A stretch of 64,000 nucleotides of DNA. Origin: Pseudomonas faucium. GTDB lineage: Bacteria > Pseudomonadota > Gammaproteobacteria > Pseudomonadales > Pseudomonadaceae. Shown here piece after piece: positions 1 to 8,668 of this stretch. A program made the translations under genes and the position numbers. The DNA lies in the NCBI RefSeq assembly GCF_021602585.1, contig NZ_BQIP01000001.1, forward strand, positions 62,001 through 126,000, written 5' to 3'. Each line of letters opens with the position of its first letter. Position 1 is the first letter of the stretch. The notes under the pieces were generated by a model. The model did not search any database. It was given only the letters and a program-made list of their open reading frames with translations, and had not been told where the DNA came from.

Positions 1-802
1 GCGCCAGGCGCACGCCGATCGATTGCAGGGCGTTGGCCATCTCTTCGCCGGCTTGCTCCGGCAGCAGGCGGCTCAGCGGCCAGGTGGCGCGGTCGACGAC
101 GGTGATCTCGTGCCCCGCGTGGCGCAGGTCGTTGGCGAACTCGCAGCCGATCAGCCCGCCGCCGAGGATGGCGATGCGGCTGGCCTGGCCGATCTGCTGG
201 CGCAGGTGCCGGTAGTCATCCAGGTCGTTGACGGTGATCAGCGCATCGGCCCCATCGCCTTGCAGCGTCGGGCGCCGCGGGGCGGCGCCCAGTGCCAGCA
301 CCAGGGCGCGGTAGCGCTGCGCCTTGCCGGCGAAGTACACGCACTGGGCATCGACGTCGATGCGCTCCACGCTGGTGTGGGTGAGCACCGTGGCGCCCAG
401 CTGCGCAGCCATCTGCGCGGCATCGCTGCTCACCAGCTGGTCGGGCAGGCGCCCGCTCTGGCAGGCATTGGACAGCGCCGGCTTGGAGTAGAACTCACCG
501 CCATCGCGGGTGACGATCACGATGGGGGTAACGCTGTCGAGTTTGCGCAACTCACGCGCCACGGTGTAGCCGGCCAGCCCTGAGCCGAGGATCACCACCG
601 GCTCGACCGCGCTGGCAAGCGGCGCCTGGGCCTCCTGCGGCAAGCGCACCATGTCGAAGTCGGCCTTGCCCACGCCGCACTCCGGGCAATACCAGTCCTG
701 CGGCACATCTTCCCAGCGGGTACCGGCGGCGATGCCGTCTTCCGGCCTGCCCACGGCTTCGTCGTAGAAGAAGCCGCACACCAAACATTCCCATTTGTAC
801 AT
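1..802 (-). CDS. Rubredoxin fused to FAD-dependent rubredoxin reductase (3' part off the window)
   Basis: The gene starts at the ATG at 802 and runs off the left edge, so only about 267 codons are visible. Residues 1-50 are a rubredoxin with two iron-binding knuckles (CLVCG with C6 and C9; CPECG with C39 and C42). A pyridine nucleotide-disulfide oxidoreductase domain follows, with a GSGLAG dinucleotide motif near residues 73-78 and a second Rossmann motif (ILGGGLIG) further on. Such fusions pass electrons from NAD(P)H through FAD to the rubredoxin iron. The stop of the Rieske gene upstream lies only 14 bases before this start, so the two are probably one operon and this protein may be an electron donor to that oxygenase. 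The donor role is inference. Confidence 0.85.
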   Translation of the reverse strand, partial: MYKWECLVCGFFYDEAVGRPEDGIAAGTRWEDVPQDWYCPECGVGKADFDMVRLPQEAQAPLASAVEPVVILGSGLAGYTVARELRKLDSVTPIVIVTRDGGEFYSKPALSNACQSGRLPDQLVSSDAAQMAAQLGATVLTHTSVERIDVDAQCVYFAGKAQRYRALVLALGAAPRRPTLQGDGADALITVNDLDDYRHLRQQIGQASRIAILGGGLIGCEFANDLRHAGHEITVVDRATWPLSRLLPEQAGEEMANALQSIGVRLA

Positions 803-816
803 GTTGGCGACTCCCG

Positions 817-1866
817 TCAGCTGGTGAAGGCGCGGCCCAGGCCCAATGCGCTCAAGGCACGGCGATAGGCCGTGGAGGAACGGTCGGCGGGGATGTGGAT
901 CTCCAGCGACAGGTCCAGTGGCAGGTCTTCGGGGCGGCACAGTTCGACGATGTCGCGGTCTTCCTCGAACACCTGCTGGTTGAAGGCGTAGACGTCATCC
1001 AGCGGCAGGTGCTGGTCGAAGTTGCGGGTGATGGCGCAGAACATGCGGGTCTTGCGCGCCGAGATCGGGCTGGCCGCGTTGAGGATCACCAGCTGGTGTT
1101 CGGCATCGGGAAAGTTGACCGCCAGGCGCGCAGTGAACGGTGCGAACACATCGAACGTGCGCTTCCACTGGAAGCCGGCCGGCGCACGGTGCTGCAGCTG
1201 CTTGGGGAAGTTGCTGACGCTGCTGACGTATTCGGCATGCATGCCATGGGGGGTGAGTTCGGCCTTGTAGGTGGGCACCACCGGGTTGTCCCGGTCGGCG
1301 AAGGCGTCGTGGTGGATCCAGGCGAAGTGTGCCACGTCGATGAAGCCTTCGACCTGGCGGCCGGCGGAGGCGGCGATGTCGATCGACGGCGGCAGGATGC
1401 GCTGGAAGCGCGCGTCGTGCCACGACGGCATTTGCGCGAAGGGCGCTTCGCTGCCGGCCATCAGCACCCAGACCATGCCGTAGTCTTCGCGGGTGGCGTA
1501 CATCTGGATGCGGTGGCGCTCGGTGAGGTTGGCGTTGGGCTCCGAGGGGATGCGGGTGCAACGCCCGTCGGTGCCGAAGTGCAGGCCGTGGTAAGGGCAG
1601 ATGATGTTCTCGCCCTGCACCCAGCCCTTGCTCAGCGGTGCGCCGCGGTGGCTGCAGATGTCGCGGGCGGCGTTCAGCTTGCCGGCGGTGCGGTAGAGGA
1701 CGATGGGCTCGTCCAGCAGGGTCACGGCGTAGGGCTTGTCGCCGACGTCGGCGCTGAAGGCCACGGGGTGCCAGTGGCGGGTGAGGATCTCGCGGTCGTG
1801 GGGGGTGAAGGAACTGGTCTGGGTGATCGGGTTCCAGGTCGGGGCAGGGCAGGCTGTGGCGGGCAT
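817..1866 (-). CDS. Rieske non-heme iron oxygenase, alpha subunit type
   Basis: This 349-residue protein has an N-terminal Rieske [2Fe-2S] domain with C71-x-H73 and C90-x2-H93 (CPYHGL). A catalytic domain follows with the mononuclear iron motif D177-x2-H180-x4-H185 (DVAHFAWIH). Such enzymes hydroxylate or demethylate aromatic and heterocyclic compounds using electrons from a reductase. An in-frame ATG lies further upstream, at 1893, but the ATG at 1866 has AAGGAGAAG just before it and is the better start. The gene is transcribed away from the Lrp-type regulator at 2063 and with the rubredoxin-reductase fusion downstream. The substrate cannot be read from the sequence. Confidence 0.88.
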   Translation of the reverse strand: MPATACPAPTWNPITQTSSFTPHDREILTRHWHPVAFSADVGDKPYAVTLLDEPIVLYRTAGKLNAARDICSHRGAPLSKGWVQGENIICPYHGLHFGTDGRCTRIPSEPNANLTERHRIQMYATREDYGMVWVLMAGSEAPFAQMPSWHDARFQRILPPSIDIAASAGRQVEGFIDVAHFAWIHHDAFADRDNPVVPTYKAELTPHGMHAEYVSSVSNFPKQLQHRAPAGFQWKRTFDVFAPFTARLAVNFPDAEHQLVILNAASPISARKTRMFCAITRNFDQHLPLDDVYAFNQQVFEEDRDIVELCRPEDLPLDLSLEIHIPADRSSTAYRRALSALGLGRAFTS

Positions 1867-2062
1867 TTCGCTTCTCCTTGTTATCGATCGCATCGAGTGC
1901 CAGGTCGATGCTAGAGAAGCCCGGGCGGCCTGCCCATGGCGCGGGGCACATGTTGGTCATATGCCGCTGCTTATGTTCCGGCGCCATCCCGGGCAACCTG
2001 CGGGCCCGCCGAATCTGCTAGCCTGTGCCCCGCCATCCCGATCGACCATGGAAGCGCTGAAC

Positions 2063-2530
2063 ATGTCTATTTCCACCCTCGACCCACTGGATTTCGAGAT
2101 CGTCCGCGAATTGCAGGAGGACGGGCGTCGCGCCTTCCGTGAGGTCGCCCGCAACCTGTCGGTGCCGGAAGCGACCATCCGCACCCGGGTCAAGCGCCTG
2201 CAGGACCAGGGCATCCTGCAGATCCTCGCGTTCACCAACCCGTCCAAGCTCGGCCATGCCAAGCTCGCCTTGCTGTTCGTCAACGTGGCGCCCGAGGACC
2301 ATGACCGGGTCGCCGATACCCTTGGCCGCTGGACAGAGGTGAGCTACCTGTCCACCACCCTGGGCACGGCGGACATCTGCGTGCAGGTGCTGTGCCGCGA
2401 TGACCAGAGCCTGTGGAACCTGCAGCAGAAAGTGCGCAGCCTGCCGGGGGTTCGCGAGGTGCAGACCTTGCAGGAGGTGAAGGTGCATAAGATCCGCTTC
2501 ACCCTGCCGCCCGCTGAAGGCGAAAGCTGA
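2063..2530 (+). CDS. Lrp/AsnC family transcriptional regulator
   Basis: The 155-residue product has an N-terminal winged helix-turn-helix typical of Lrp/AsnC proteins (LDPLDFEIVRELQEDGRR onwards) and a C-terminal ligand-binding RAM domain. The start at 2063 is preferred over the ATG at 2048 because GGAAG lies 8 bases before it, while the earlier ATG has no ribosome binding site. It sits between a divergent Rieske oxygenase gene and a permease-led operon, so it may control both. Lrp-family local regulators often sense an amino acid or a related amine, which fits the permease; the ligand is unknown. Confidence 0.87.
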   Translation: MSISTLDPLDFEIVRELQEDGRRAFREVARNLSVPEATIRTRVKRLQDQGILQILAFTNPSKLGHAKLALLFVNVAPEDHDRVADTLGRWTEVSYLSTTLGTADICVQVLCRDDQSLWNLQQKVRSLPGVREVQTLQEVKVHKIRFTLPPAEGES

Positions 2531-2981
2531 GCGCAGCCCAAGCCACCTAGCCCTGCGAAAAGCCCTCTGTGGAAGGTACCTGTGGGAGGTTACCTGTGGG
2601 AGCCGGCTTGCCGGCGATGAGGCCAGGGCAGGGCTCCACCGGTAGCTGTGCGGGCCCCATCGCCGGCAAGCCGGCTCCCACAGGTACTGCGCACGATCTT
2701 TTCATGCGCAACAATTTCTTTTCTTTCCTGCGCAATGCAGAAATTCTTGCGCCATCCCCTGCGCCAATCCTCCCTCCCGCGTACTGCAAACCTTCGCCCT
2801 AGAGCCTGCCGAACCCCGCGCACGGTCTTGGCGCGCCACGCCCCGAAACTGCACATTGCGTAGAAAATATCTTTTCATGTTGCGCAATGCGCACTCATAT
2901 GAAATAAAAATATACACATGCGCAGAATCATGACGTAGGATCTGCTCATCGAGACCCATAACAAAAACAGAGGGCGAGACG
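2531..2981. other. Intergenic region with a REP pair and TGCGCA-type motifs
   Basis: I see no gene here. The first half carries an inverted pair of REP elements (2595-2682). The second half is much richer in A and T and contains several TGCGCA-like words: near 2704 (TGCGCAAC), 2729 (TGCGCAAT), 2752, 2881 (TTGCGCAATGCGCAC) and 2918. They lie upstream of the permease start at 2982 and could be binding sites of the Lrp-type regulator encoded just before. The regulator assignment is inference. Confidence 0.5.
2595..2682. repeat. Inverted pair of REP elements
   Basis: A forward copy at 2595-2624 (TGTGGGAGCCGGCTTGCCGG continuing CGATGAGGCC) faces an inverted copy at 2653-2682. This is the P. putida-type REP sequence, found again at several other gene borders in this window. 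The pair can fold into a long hairpin between the Lrp gene and the permease gene. Confidence 0.85.
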
Positions 2982-4400
2982 ATGCACCAGGCCATTGCAG
3001 GCACCGCGCCGACGGCGCAGCTGGTTAAATCCATCCGCTGGTGGGACGGGGTGGCGATCACCCTGAGCTTGCCGGCGGCGTTGTTCGTAGGCCTTGGCTA
3101 CTCGATCGGCGCCATCGGCGCCTGGGCCGCCATCGCCCTGTGGGCGTCGATCGCCGCCGTGGCGGTGCTGCACAACTGGCTGTATTCGGAAATGGGCGCC
3201 ATGTTCGCCGACAAGTCCGGCGGCATCGCCCTCTACGCCAACGAGGCCTGGGCCGTTCGCCTGCCATGCCTCGGCCCGCTGGCCACCTACGCCTACTGGT
3301 TCGCCTGGGCCACCGCACCGGCCATCTGGGGCCTGGCAGTGGCGCAGATCCTGTCCCAGCAGTTCTGGCCCGACGTCACCGCCCACTACGACCTGGGCCC
3401 GCTGCAACTGGGGCTGCCCCAGGCCATCGCCCTGGGGGTGGCGCTGTTCAGCTGGGCGCTGAGCATGGTCCAGCTGCGTTTCACCATGGTCATCCTCACC
3501 GTTGCCGGCGTGCTGCTGATGGTGCCGGTGCTGCTGTTCGGCACCAGTTTCCTGACCAGCCCGGTGTGGAGCACCGCCAGCTTCACCTGGCACACCGGCA
3601 GCGGCCTGCATGGCCTGCGCACGGTGCTGGCGTGGCTGTTCATCATGGCCTGGTCGGCCTACGCGGTGGAGGCGGCGGCCTCGTTCATCCCCGAGTTTCG
3701 CGACACCGTGGCCGACACCCGCAAGGCCCTGCGCATTGCCGCGCTGATCCTGCTGCTGGTGTTCACCCTGGCCCCCTTGGGCCTGGCCGGCCTGCTCGGC
3801 GAGCAGGTGATGGCCGAGCAGCCCTACGGCTTCCTGCAGGCGGCGGCCCAGGTGCTGCTGGGCGGCGGCGCGGCGCTGGTCACCTGGGTGCTGATCGCCG
3901 GCATCCTGGTGCTGTCGGTGATGGGCACCGCCGATGCCGGCCGGGCGCTGTACCAGAGCGCGCTCGATGGCCTGACCGTGCGCCAGTTCGGCGAACTCAA
4001 CAAGGCCGGTGTGCCGGCCCGGGCGGTGACCGTGCAGCTGTTCATCAACGTGGCCCTGGTGCTGCTGGTGGGCAACCCGCTGGCGGTGATCGTCGCCGGC
4101 AACATCGGCTACATCCTGGCCCACTGCCTGGCGGTGGCGGGCTATGTGGCACTGCGCCTGGACCGCCCGCAGCAACCCCGGCCGATTCGCCTGGGCCGTG
4201 GCTGGGTCGCGGTCGCCATGGCCCTGGCCGCCTTCGACGCGGTGATCCTGCTGGTGGGTGTGACCAGCGCCTCGATCACCGGCTACGGCGGCCTCAAGGA
4301 AGTGCTGATCGCCGTCGCCGTGCTGGCCATTTCCCAAGCCCTGTACCGCCTGCGCCGGCTGCAGGAGCGCAAGGCCATCGCCGCCGCGAGCCCGCGCTGA
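2982..4400 (+). CDS. APC-superfamily amino acid permease
   Basis: This 472-residue protein has about twelve hydrophobic segments and an N-terminal region typical of APC-family carriers (IRWWDGVAITLSLPAALFVG, then a SIGAIGAW-type glycine-rich helix). It should import an amino acid, amine or a derivative across the inner membrane. It is the first gene of a same-strand series with NodB-type, C45, VOC, SDR, Rieske and reductase genes to 9624, so it probably takes up the compound they break down. AGAGGG lies upstream of the ATG. The substrate is unknown. Confidence 0.85.
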   Translation: MHQAIAGTAPTAQLVKSIRWWDGVAITLSLPAALFVGLGYSIGAIGAWAAIALWASIAAVAVLHNWLYSEMGAMFADKSGGIALYANEAWAVRLPCLGPLATYAYWFAWATAPAIWGLAVAQILSQQFWPDVTAHYDLGPLQLGLPQAIALGVALFSWALSMVQLRFTMVILTVAGVLLMVPVLLFGTSFLTSPVWSTASFTWHTGSGLHGLRTVLAWLFIMAWSAYAVEAAASFIPEFRDTVADTRKALRIAALILLLVFTLAPLGLAGLLGEQVMAEQPYGFLQAAAQVLLGGGAALVTWVLIAGILVLSVMGTADAGRALYQSALDGLTVRQFGELNKAGVPARAVTVQLFINVALVLLVGNPLAVIVAGNIGYILAHCLAVAGYVALRLDRPQQPRPIRLGRGWVAVAMALAAFDAVILLVGVTSASITGYGGLKEVLIAVAVLAISQALYRLRRLQERKAIAAASPR

Positions 4401-4448
4401 CGCGCAACCCCCAACTTCGCTGACAACCCCCGTAGAGGAGTGCACCTG

Positions 4449-5288
4449 ATGCGTGCAGATGACTCCGGCCGCCTGTGCTGGCCGAAAAACAGCCCTGTGG
4501 CCGTTTCCCTGACCTTCGACGTCGACGCCGAAGCCGGCCTGCTGGGCGACAGCCCAAGCTTCGCCCGGCGCCTGACCAGCCTGTCGGAAGGGCGCTTCGG
4601 CGTGACCCGTGGCGTGCCGCGCATTCTCGAACTGCTGCGCCGGCACAAGATCTGCGCGACCTTCTTCGTCCCGGGCTACACCGCCGAGCAGCACCCGCAC
4701 CTGGTGGAGATGCTGCTCAAGGAGGGCCACGAAATCGGCCACCACGGCCATATGCACCTGCGCAGCGACAAGGTCAGTGCCGCCCAGCAGGCCGACGAGA
4801 TGGCGCTGGGCCTGGCCGCACTGGCGAAGGCCGGGGCGCCCAGGCCAGCCGGTTATCGCTCCTCGTCCTGGGAGCTGACCCCGGAAACCTTCGAACTGGT
4901 GCTGGCCAACGGCTTTGCCTACGACTCCAGCTGCATGGGCGACGACCGCCCGTACTTCGAGCACTGCAACGGCGCGTCGATCCTCGAACTGCCGGTGCAC
5001 TGGTCGCTGGACGACTGGCCGATGTTCGGCTGGAGCATCGACAACGGCGGCAACTTCACCGCGCCCCGGGTGCTGTTCGACGGCTGGCTGGCCGAGTACG
5101 AGTCGGCGCGCCGGGACGGCCGCCACACCAGCTTCACCCTGCACCCGGAGGTGATTGGCCGGGCGGCACGCTTCGAGCAACTCGAGCGCCTGGTCGAGCG
5201 CATGGCCAGCGATGGCGATGTGTGGTTTGCCCGCCTCGATGAGGTGGCCGCCCAGGTCGCCCCACAACTGCAGCAGGTGCGCGCATGA
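4449..5288 (+). CDS. NodB-type polysaccharide deacetylase family hydrolase
   Basis: This is a 279-residue NodB-homology protein. The metal-binding Asp motif is TFDVD at residues 22-26 and the His motif is HHGHMH around residues 98-103; both are intact. The closest subfamily by pattern is the cytosolic PuuE/allantoinase-like branch acting on small amides, not the secreted chitin deacetylases, because there is no signal peptide. The start at 4449 has AGGAG 8 bases upstream; a GTG at 4440 overlaps that site and is less likely. The gene overlaps the next one by 4 bases (ATGA). I infer hydrolysis of a C-N bond in the imported substrate. Confidence 0.8.
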   Translation: MRADDSGRLCWPKNSPVAVSLTFDVDAEAGLLGDSPSFARRLTSLSEGRFGVTRGVPRILELLRRHKICATFFVPGYTAEQHPHLVEMLLKEGHEIGHHGHMHLRSDKVSAAQQADEMALGLAALAKAGAPRPAGYRSSSWELTPETFELVLANGFAYDSSCMGDDRPYFEHCNGASILELPVHWSLDDWPMFGWSIDNGGNFTAPRVLFDGWLAEYESARRDGRHTSFTLHPEVIGRAARFEQLERLVERMASDGDVWFARLDEVAAQVAPQLQQVRA

Positions 5289-6337
5289 GCACGGTGTTCC
5301 GCTCCACCTGCGTGCACCCGGCCGAGCGTGGCCGCGAATTCGGCGAAAGCTTCGCCGCCAAGGTGCGCGCCACCGTGCAGGCCTATGAGGGGCTGTTTGC
5401 CCGGGTTGCCAAGGCGCCCTTCGACCTGCAGGCGATGGGCAACCGTTGCCTTGAACAGGTGGCGCTGTTCGCGCCACCGCTGCATGCAGAAATGCTCGGC
5501 ATCGCCGAGGGCGCCGGCATCGCCCCGGCGCTGATCGGCGCGATCAATGCCCGCACCGAGGTGCTCGCCGTGCTCGGGGCGCGCCTGCGCGGCGAATGCT
5601 CCACGGTGGTCCAGGTCGACCCTTGGGGTGCGCCGGTCACCGCGCAGACCTGGGACTGGTACGCCGAGTTCGCCGAGCAGTGGCTGACCTGGGAGATCCC
5701 CCATGGCGATGGCCGCCTGACCACCACCGTCACCGAGTACGGCATTGTCGGCAAGCCTGGGGTCAACAACCGGGGCCTGGGCGTGCACTTCAACATCCTG
5801 CACCACGCCGACGATGGCGCCGACATCGGCGTGCCGGTGCATGTGCTGTCGCGCTGGATTCTCGACAGTTGCAGCGACATCAACCAGGCCCTGCAGCTGT
5901 GCCAGCGGGCGCCGGTGTCGGCCTCCAGTTCACTGACCCTGGTCGCGGCGGCCGAACGTGCCAGCTGCGCGGTGTCGGTGGAAATCCACCCCGGCGGCCC
6001 CGGCCTGGTGTTCCCCGGCGCCGATGGCCTGCTGGTGCACACCAACCACTTCCTCTCAAGCCCCGCCCGCGACTTCGATACCGAGCCCGGCAGCTACCCG
6101 GACACCCTGGTGCGCCACGACCAGTTGCTGCGCCGCCTCGGCAACCGCCCGGGCCTGGATGCCGGCGACCTGCTGCAGGCCCTGAACAGCCACCTGGGCA
6201 GCACCGGCGCGCTGTGCTGCCACCCAGACCCGGCGCTGCCGGCGGCAGGGCAGTACGCAACCCTGGCCAGCATCACCCTCGACGTCGCCAACGGCACCCT
6301 GCGCGCCTTGCCAGGCGGCCCGTGCCGCCACCTGTAA
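5285..6337 (+). CDS. C45 family autoproteolytic acyltransferase/hydrolase
   Basis: This 350-residue protein resembles the acyl-CoA:6-aminopenicillanic acid acyltransferase (peptidase C45) family, which are Ntn hydrolases activated by self-cleavage before a cysteine. The likely nucleophile is C105 in GECSTVV, followed by QTWDW in the position of the family's conserved tryptophan-aspartate segment. Members form or break amide bonds of acylated amines. It is coupled to the NodB-type gene by an ATGA overlap, so the two probably act on the same compound. Confidence 0.82.
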   Translation: MSTVFRSTCVHPAERGREFGESFAAKVRATVQAYEGLFARVAKAPFDLQAMGNRCLEQVALFAPPLHAEMLGIAEGAGIAPALIGAINARTEVLAVLGARLRGECSTVVQVDPWGAPVTAQTWDWYAEFAEQWLTWEIPHGDGRLTTTVTEYGIVGKPGVNNRGLGVHFNILHHADDGADIGVPVHVLSRWILDSCSDINQALQLCQRAPVSASSSLTLVAAAERASCAVSVEIHPGGPGLVFPGADGLLVHTNHFLSSPARDFDTEPGSYPDTLVRHDQLLRRLGNRPGLDAGDLLQALNSHLGSTGALCCHPDPALPAAGQYATLASITLDVANGTLRALPGGPCRHL

Positions 6338-6363
6338 ACCTTCGACCCACAGGAAACCTCGCC

Positions 6364-6780
6364 ATGCTTCAACTCAAACGCCTCGACAACATGGACATCC
6401 TCACCCACGACGTGCAACGCCTGGTCGACTTCTACCACGGCACCCTGGGCCTGGGCTTCTTCCTGCCCTACGTCGCCGAAGAGCGCTGGGCGGCGATCGA
6501 AATGGGCAACGTCACCCTGTACCTGTTCCACACCCACAACCCGGCGCCGGTGGTGCGGCGCACGGCGGTGAACCTTGCCGACAAGCCGGGGCTGGACTCC
6601 TTCGCCTTCGAAGTCGAATGCCTGGATGAGGCCATGGCCTACCTGCACGGCAAGGTCGAGTGGGTGACCGACGCGCCGATCGAATGGCAGCACCCCAACG
6701 GCACCCACTACCGCTACCGGCCGATGTTCGACCCGGACGGCAACATGCTCTACATCACCGAACCGCACAAGACCGTCTGA
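6364..6780 (+). CDS. VOC (glyoxalase/extradiol dioxygenase) superfamily protein
   Basis: This small protein of 138 residues is one VOC unit. It has the N-terminal beta-strand pattern (DILTHDVQRLVDFYHGTLGL) and the C-terminal FDPDGNMLYITEP segment, which ends in the conserved glutamate metal ligand. Such proteins are lyases, isomerases, dioxygenases or binding proteins. It lies 26 bases after the C45 gene and 15 bases before the SDR gene, in the same operon. Which reaction it catalyses cannot be decided from the sequence. Confidence 0.8.
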   Translation: MLQLKRLDNMDILTHDVQRLVDFYHGTLGLGFFLPYVAEERWAAIEMGNVTLYLFHTHNPAPVVRRTAVNLADKPGLDSFAFEVECLDEAMAYLHGKVEWVTDAPIEWQHPNGTHYRYRPMFDPDGNMLYITEPHKTV

Positions 6781-6795
6781 ACCGGAGGCTCAAGC

Positions 6796-7608
6796 ATGCC
6801 CATGACCCACAACAACCCGGCGCGCCTGGCGCCGGCTTCGGTACTGGCGCTGGCACCCGAAGCCCGCGCCCTGGATGGCCGCGTGGCGCTGGTCACCGGT
6901 GCCGGGCGTGGCGCCGGGCGCGCCCATGCCCGGCTGCTGGCCCGGCGCGGCGCCGCCGTGGCGGTGGTCGATATCGATGCCGACGTGGCCCGCGCCACGG
7001 CGGCGGAAATTGCCGAGGAGGGTGGCCGGGCGATTGCCCTGGCCTGCGACATCACCGACCGCGCCCTGGCCGAGCACTGTGTGGCGCAGGTTGCCGAGCA
7101 GCTGGGCGGGCTCGACATCCTGGTGCACAACGCCGGGCTGATCTACTCGATGACCGGCCTTGAAGCCACCGACGATGCCAACTTCGAGCGGCTGCTGGCG
7201 ATCAACGTCAACGCGCCGCTGTACCTGACCCGTGCGGCCCTGGTGCACCTGCGGCGCAGTGCGGCGGCGCGGGTGATCTTCATCAACTCGCAATGGGGCC
7301 AGGTGCCCGATGGCCACTCCTACGGCTACATGGTCAGCAAGGCGGCCCAGCTGGGGCTGATGAAGACCCTGGCCAAGGAGTTCGTCGGCGAGGGCATCCT
7401 GGTCAATGCCATCACCCCGGGGGCGATCCTGACGCGCATGGTGCCCGAGCAGTACATCGCGGCCGAGCAGGCCGCCATCCCCCTCGGCCGCCTGGTGCAC
7501 CCGGAAGAAATCGCCGCTGTGGTGGCCTTCCTGGCCTCGGACGAAGCGGCCTTCATCACTGGCCAGGCCATCCCCGTCAACGGCGGGGCGCTGGTGGTCG
7601 GCATCTGA
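6796..7608 (+). CDS. Short-chain dehydrogenase/reductase
   Basis: A classical SDR of 270 residues. The cofactor motif is TGAGRGAGRA at about residues 34-43, NAG is at 112-114, and the active site has S165, Y178 and K182 (YMVSK). The N terminus is about 20 residues longer than usual. It oxidises or reduces an alcohol/ketone using NAD(P). It sits between the VOC gene and the second Rieske oxygenase gene and probably handles a hydroxylated intermediate. Confidence 0.86.
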   Translation: MPMTHNNPARLAPASVLALAPEARALDGRVALVTGAGRGAGRAHARLLARRGAAVAVVDIDADVARATAAEIAEEGGRAIALACDITDRALAEHCVAQVAEQLGGLDILVHNAGLIYSMTGLEATDDANFERLLAINVNAPLYLTRAALVHLRRSAAARVIFINSQWGQVPDGHSYGYMVSKAAQLGLMKTLAKEFVGEGILVNAITPGAILTRMVPEQYIAAEQAAIPLGRLVHPEEIAAVVAFLASDEAAFITGQAIPVNGGALVVGI

Positions 7609-7636
7609 CAAAAGCACAACCTGTGAGGACAACCCC

Positions 7637-8668
7637 ATGACGACTCAAGCAACCCAGCGCCAACGCGCCGAGCAGGCCATGCGCCGCCAGTGGTTCCCGG
7701 TGGCCCGTTCGGCCGACCTGGCCAGCCCGCAATCGGCCACCTTGCTGGGCGAGAAACTGGTGGTGTGGCGCACCGCCGCCGGCCAGGCCGTGGTCCAGCA
7801 AGCGCGTTGCCCGCACCGCGGCGCCGACCTCTCGCTGGGCGAGGTGCACGGCGACAGCATCGGCTGCCCGTACCACGGCTGGCGCTTTGCCGGCGACGGC
7901 GGCAAGTGCAGCCATGTGCCGTCGCTGGAGGATCAGTGCAAGATTCCCCAGGGCGCGGCGCTGCACACCTACCCCTGCCAGGAGCGCTACGGGCACGTAT
8001 GGACGGCCCTGGAAACGCCGTCGTTCGAACTGTATGACTTGGCCGAGTGGCGCGAGCTGGCGCTTGAATGGCTGGCTGCCGAGCCGCTGGACTCGCCCAC
8101 CGGGGTGGCCGTGGCCGTGGAAAACTTCGGCGACGTCGCGCATTTCTCGTACATCCACCGCGGCATGATGGGCCACGTCAACCCGGTGGTCGAACCGCTG
8201 AACGTGCGCCGCGAAGGCCTGGACATCTGGATGGACCGCCCGCTGCAGGCCTGCGAGGGCGAATGGGCCAACGACGGTGACTGCATGATGCACTACCACA
8301 TCGTCGCCCCAGGCCTGGTGGCCATCACCTATGACTACGAGCGCCTGGGCAAGCGTGTGGTGGCCGGCTTCCCGTGCCCGGTGGCGTATGACCAGGTGAA
8401 GATCTTCTGGGCGGTGGCCAACGACCGTGGGTACAAGGGCGGCGATCTGCAGGAGTGCCTGCGCATCGAGGAGCTGCTGTACCTGGAAGACCTGCCGGTG
8501 GCCGCGACCATCACCCCGGCCGAGATCGACTGGGACGCCAAGGCGGTCGAGCACTCGGTGCCCTCGGACCTGTATACTTTGAACTACCGGCGGGCCTTCC
8601 GTGAGTTCATCGAGCGCGGCCAGCAGGCGCCGGTACGCCTGGTGGACGAGCCGAGGGCGTTGCCGTGA
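7637..8668 (+). CDS. Rieske non-heme iron oxygenase
   Basis: This 343-residue oxygenase has Rieske ligands C58-x-H60 and C77-x2-H80 (CPYHGW) and the catalytic iron motif D166-x2-H169-x4-H174 inside ENFGDVAHFSYIH. Length and layout match the VanA-like one-component oxygenases that pair with a VanB-type reductase, and such a reductase is encoded directly downstream with a 4-base overlap. Members do ring hydroxylation or O-/N-demethylation. It is clearly distinct from the other Rieske oxygenase at 817, so the cluster has two oxygenation steps or two substrates. Confidence 0.88.
   Translation: MTTQATQRQRAEQAMRRQWFPVARSADLASPQSATLLGEKLVVWRTAAGQAVVQQARCPHRGADLSLGEVHGDSIGCPYHGWRFAGDGGKCSHVPSLEDQCKIPQGAALHTYPCQERYGHVWTALETPSFELYDLAEWRELALEWLAAEPLDSPTGVAVAVENFGDVAHFSYIHRGMMGHVNPVVEPLNVRREGLDIWMDRPLQACEGEWANDGDCMMHYHIVAPGLVAITYDYERLGKRVVAGFPCPVAYDQVKIFWAVANDRGYKGGDLQECLRIEELLYLEDLPVAATITPAEIDWDAKAVEHSVPSDLYTLNYRRAFREFIERGQQAPVRLVDEPRALP

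Noticed and set aside
2946-5477. Very long minus-strand open frame opposite the permease and NodB-type genes
   Set aside because: It is rich in Gln, His and Arg with no domain and mirrors GC-rich coding sequence on the plus strand, so it is a shadow frame.
5285-6337. The C45 gene as a penicillin biosynthesis enzyme
   Set aside because: The C45 family is broad in bacteria, and the neighbours are catabolic oxygenases with no beta-lactam synthesis gene.
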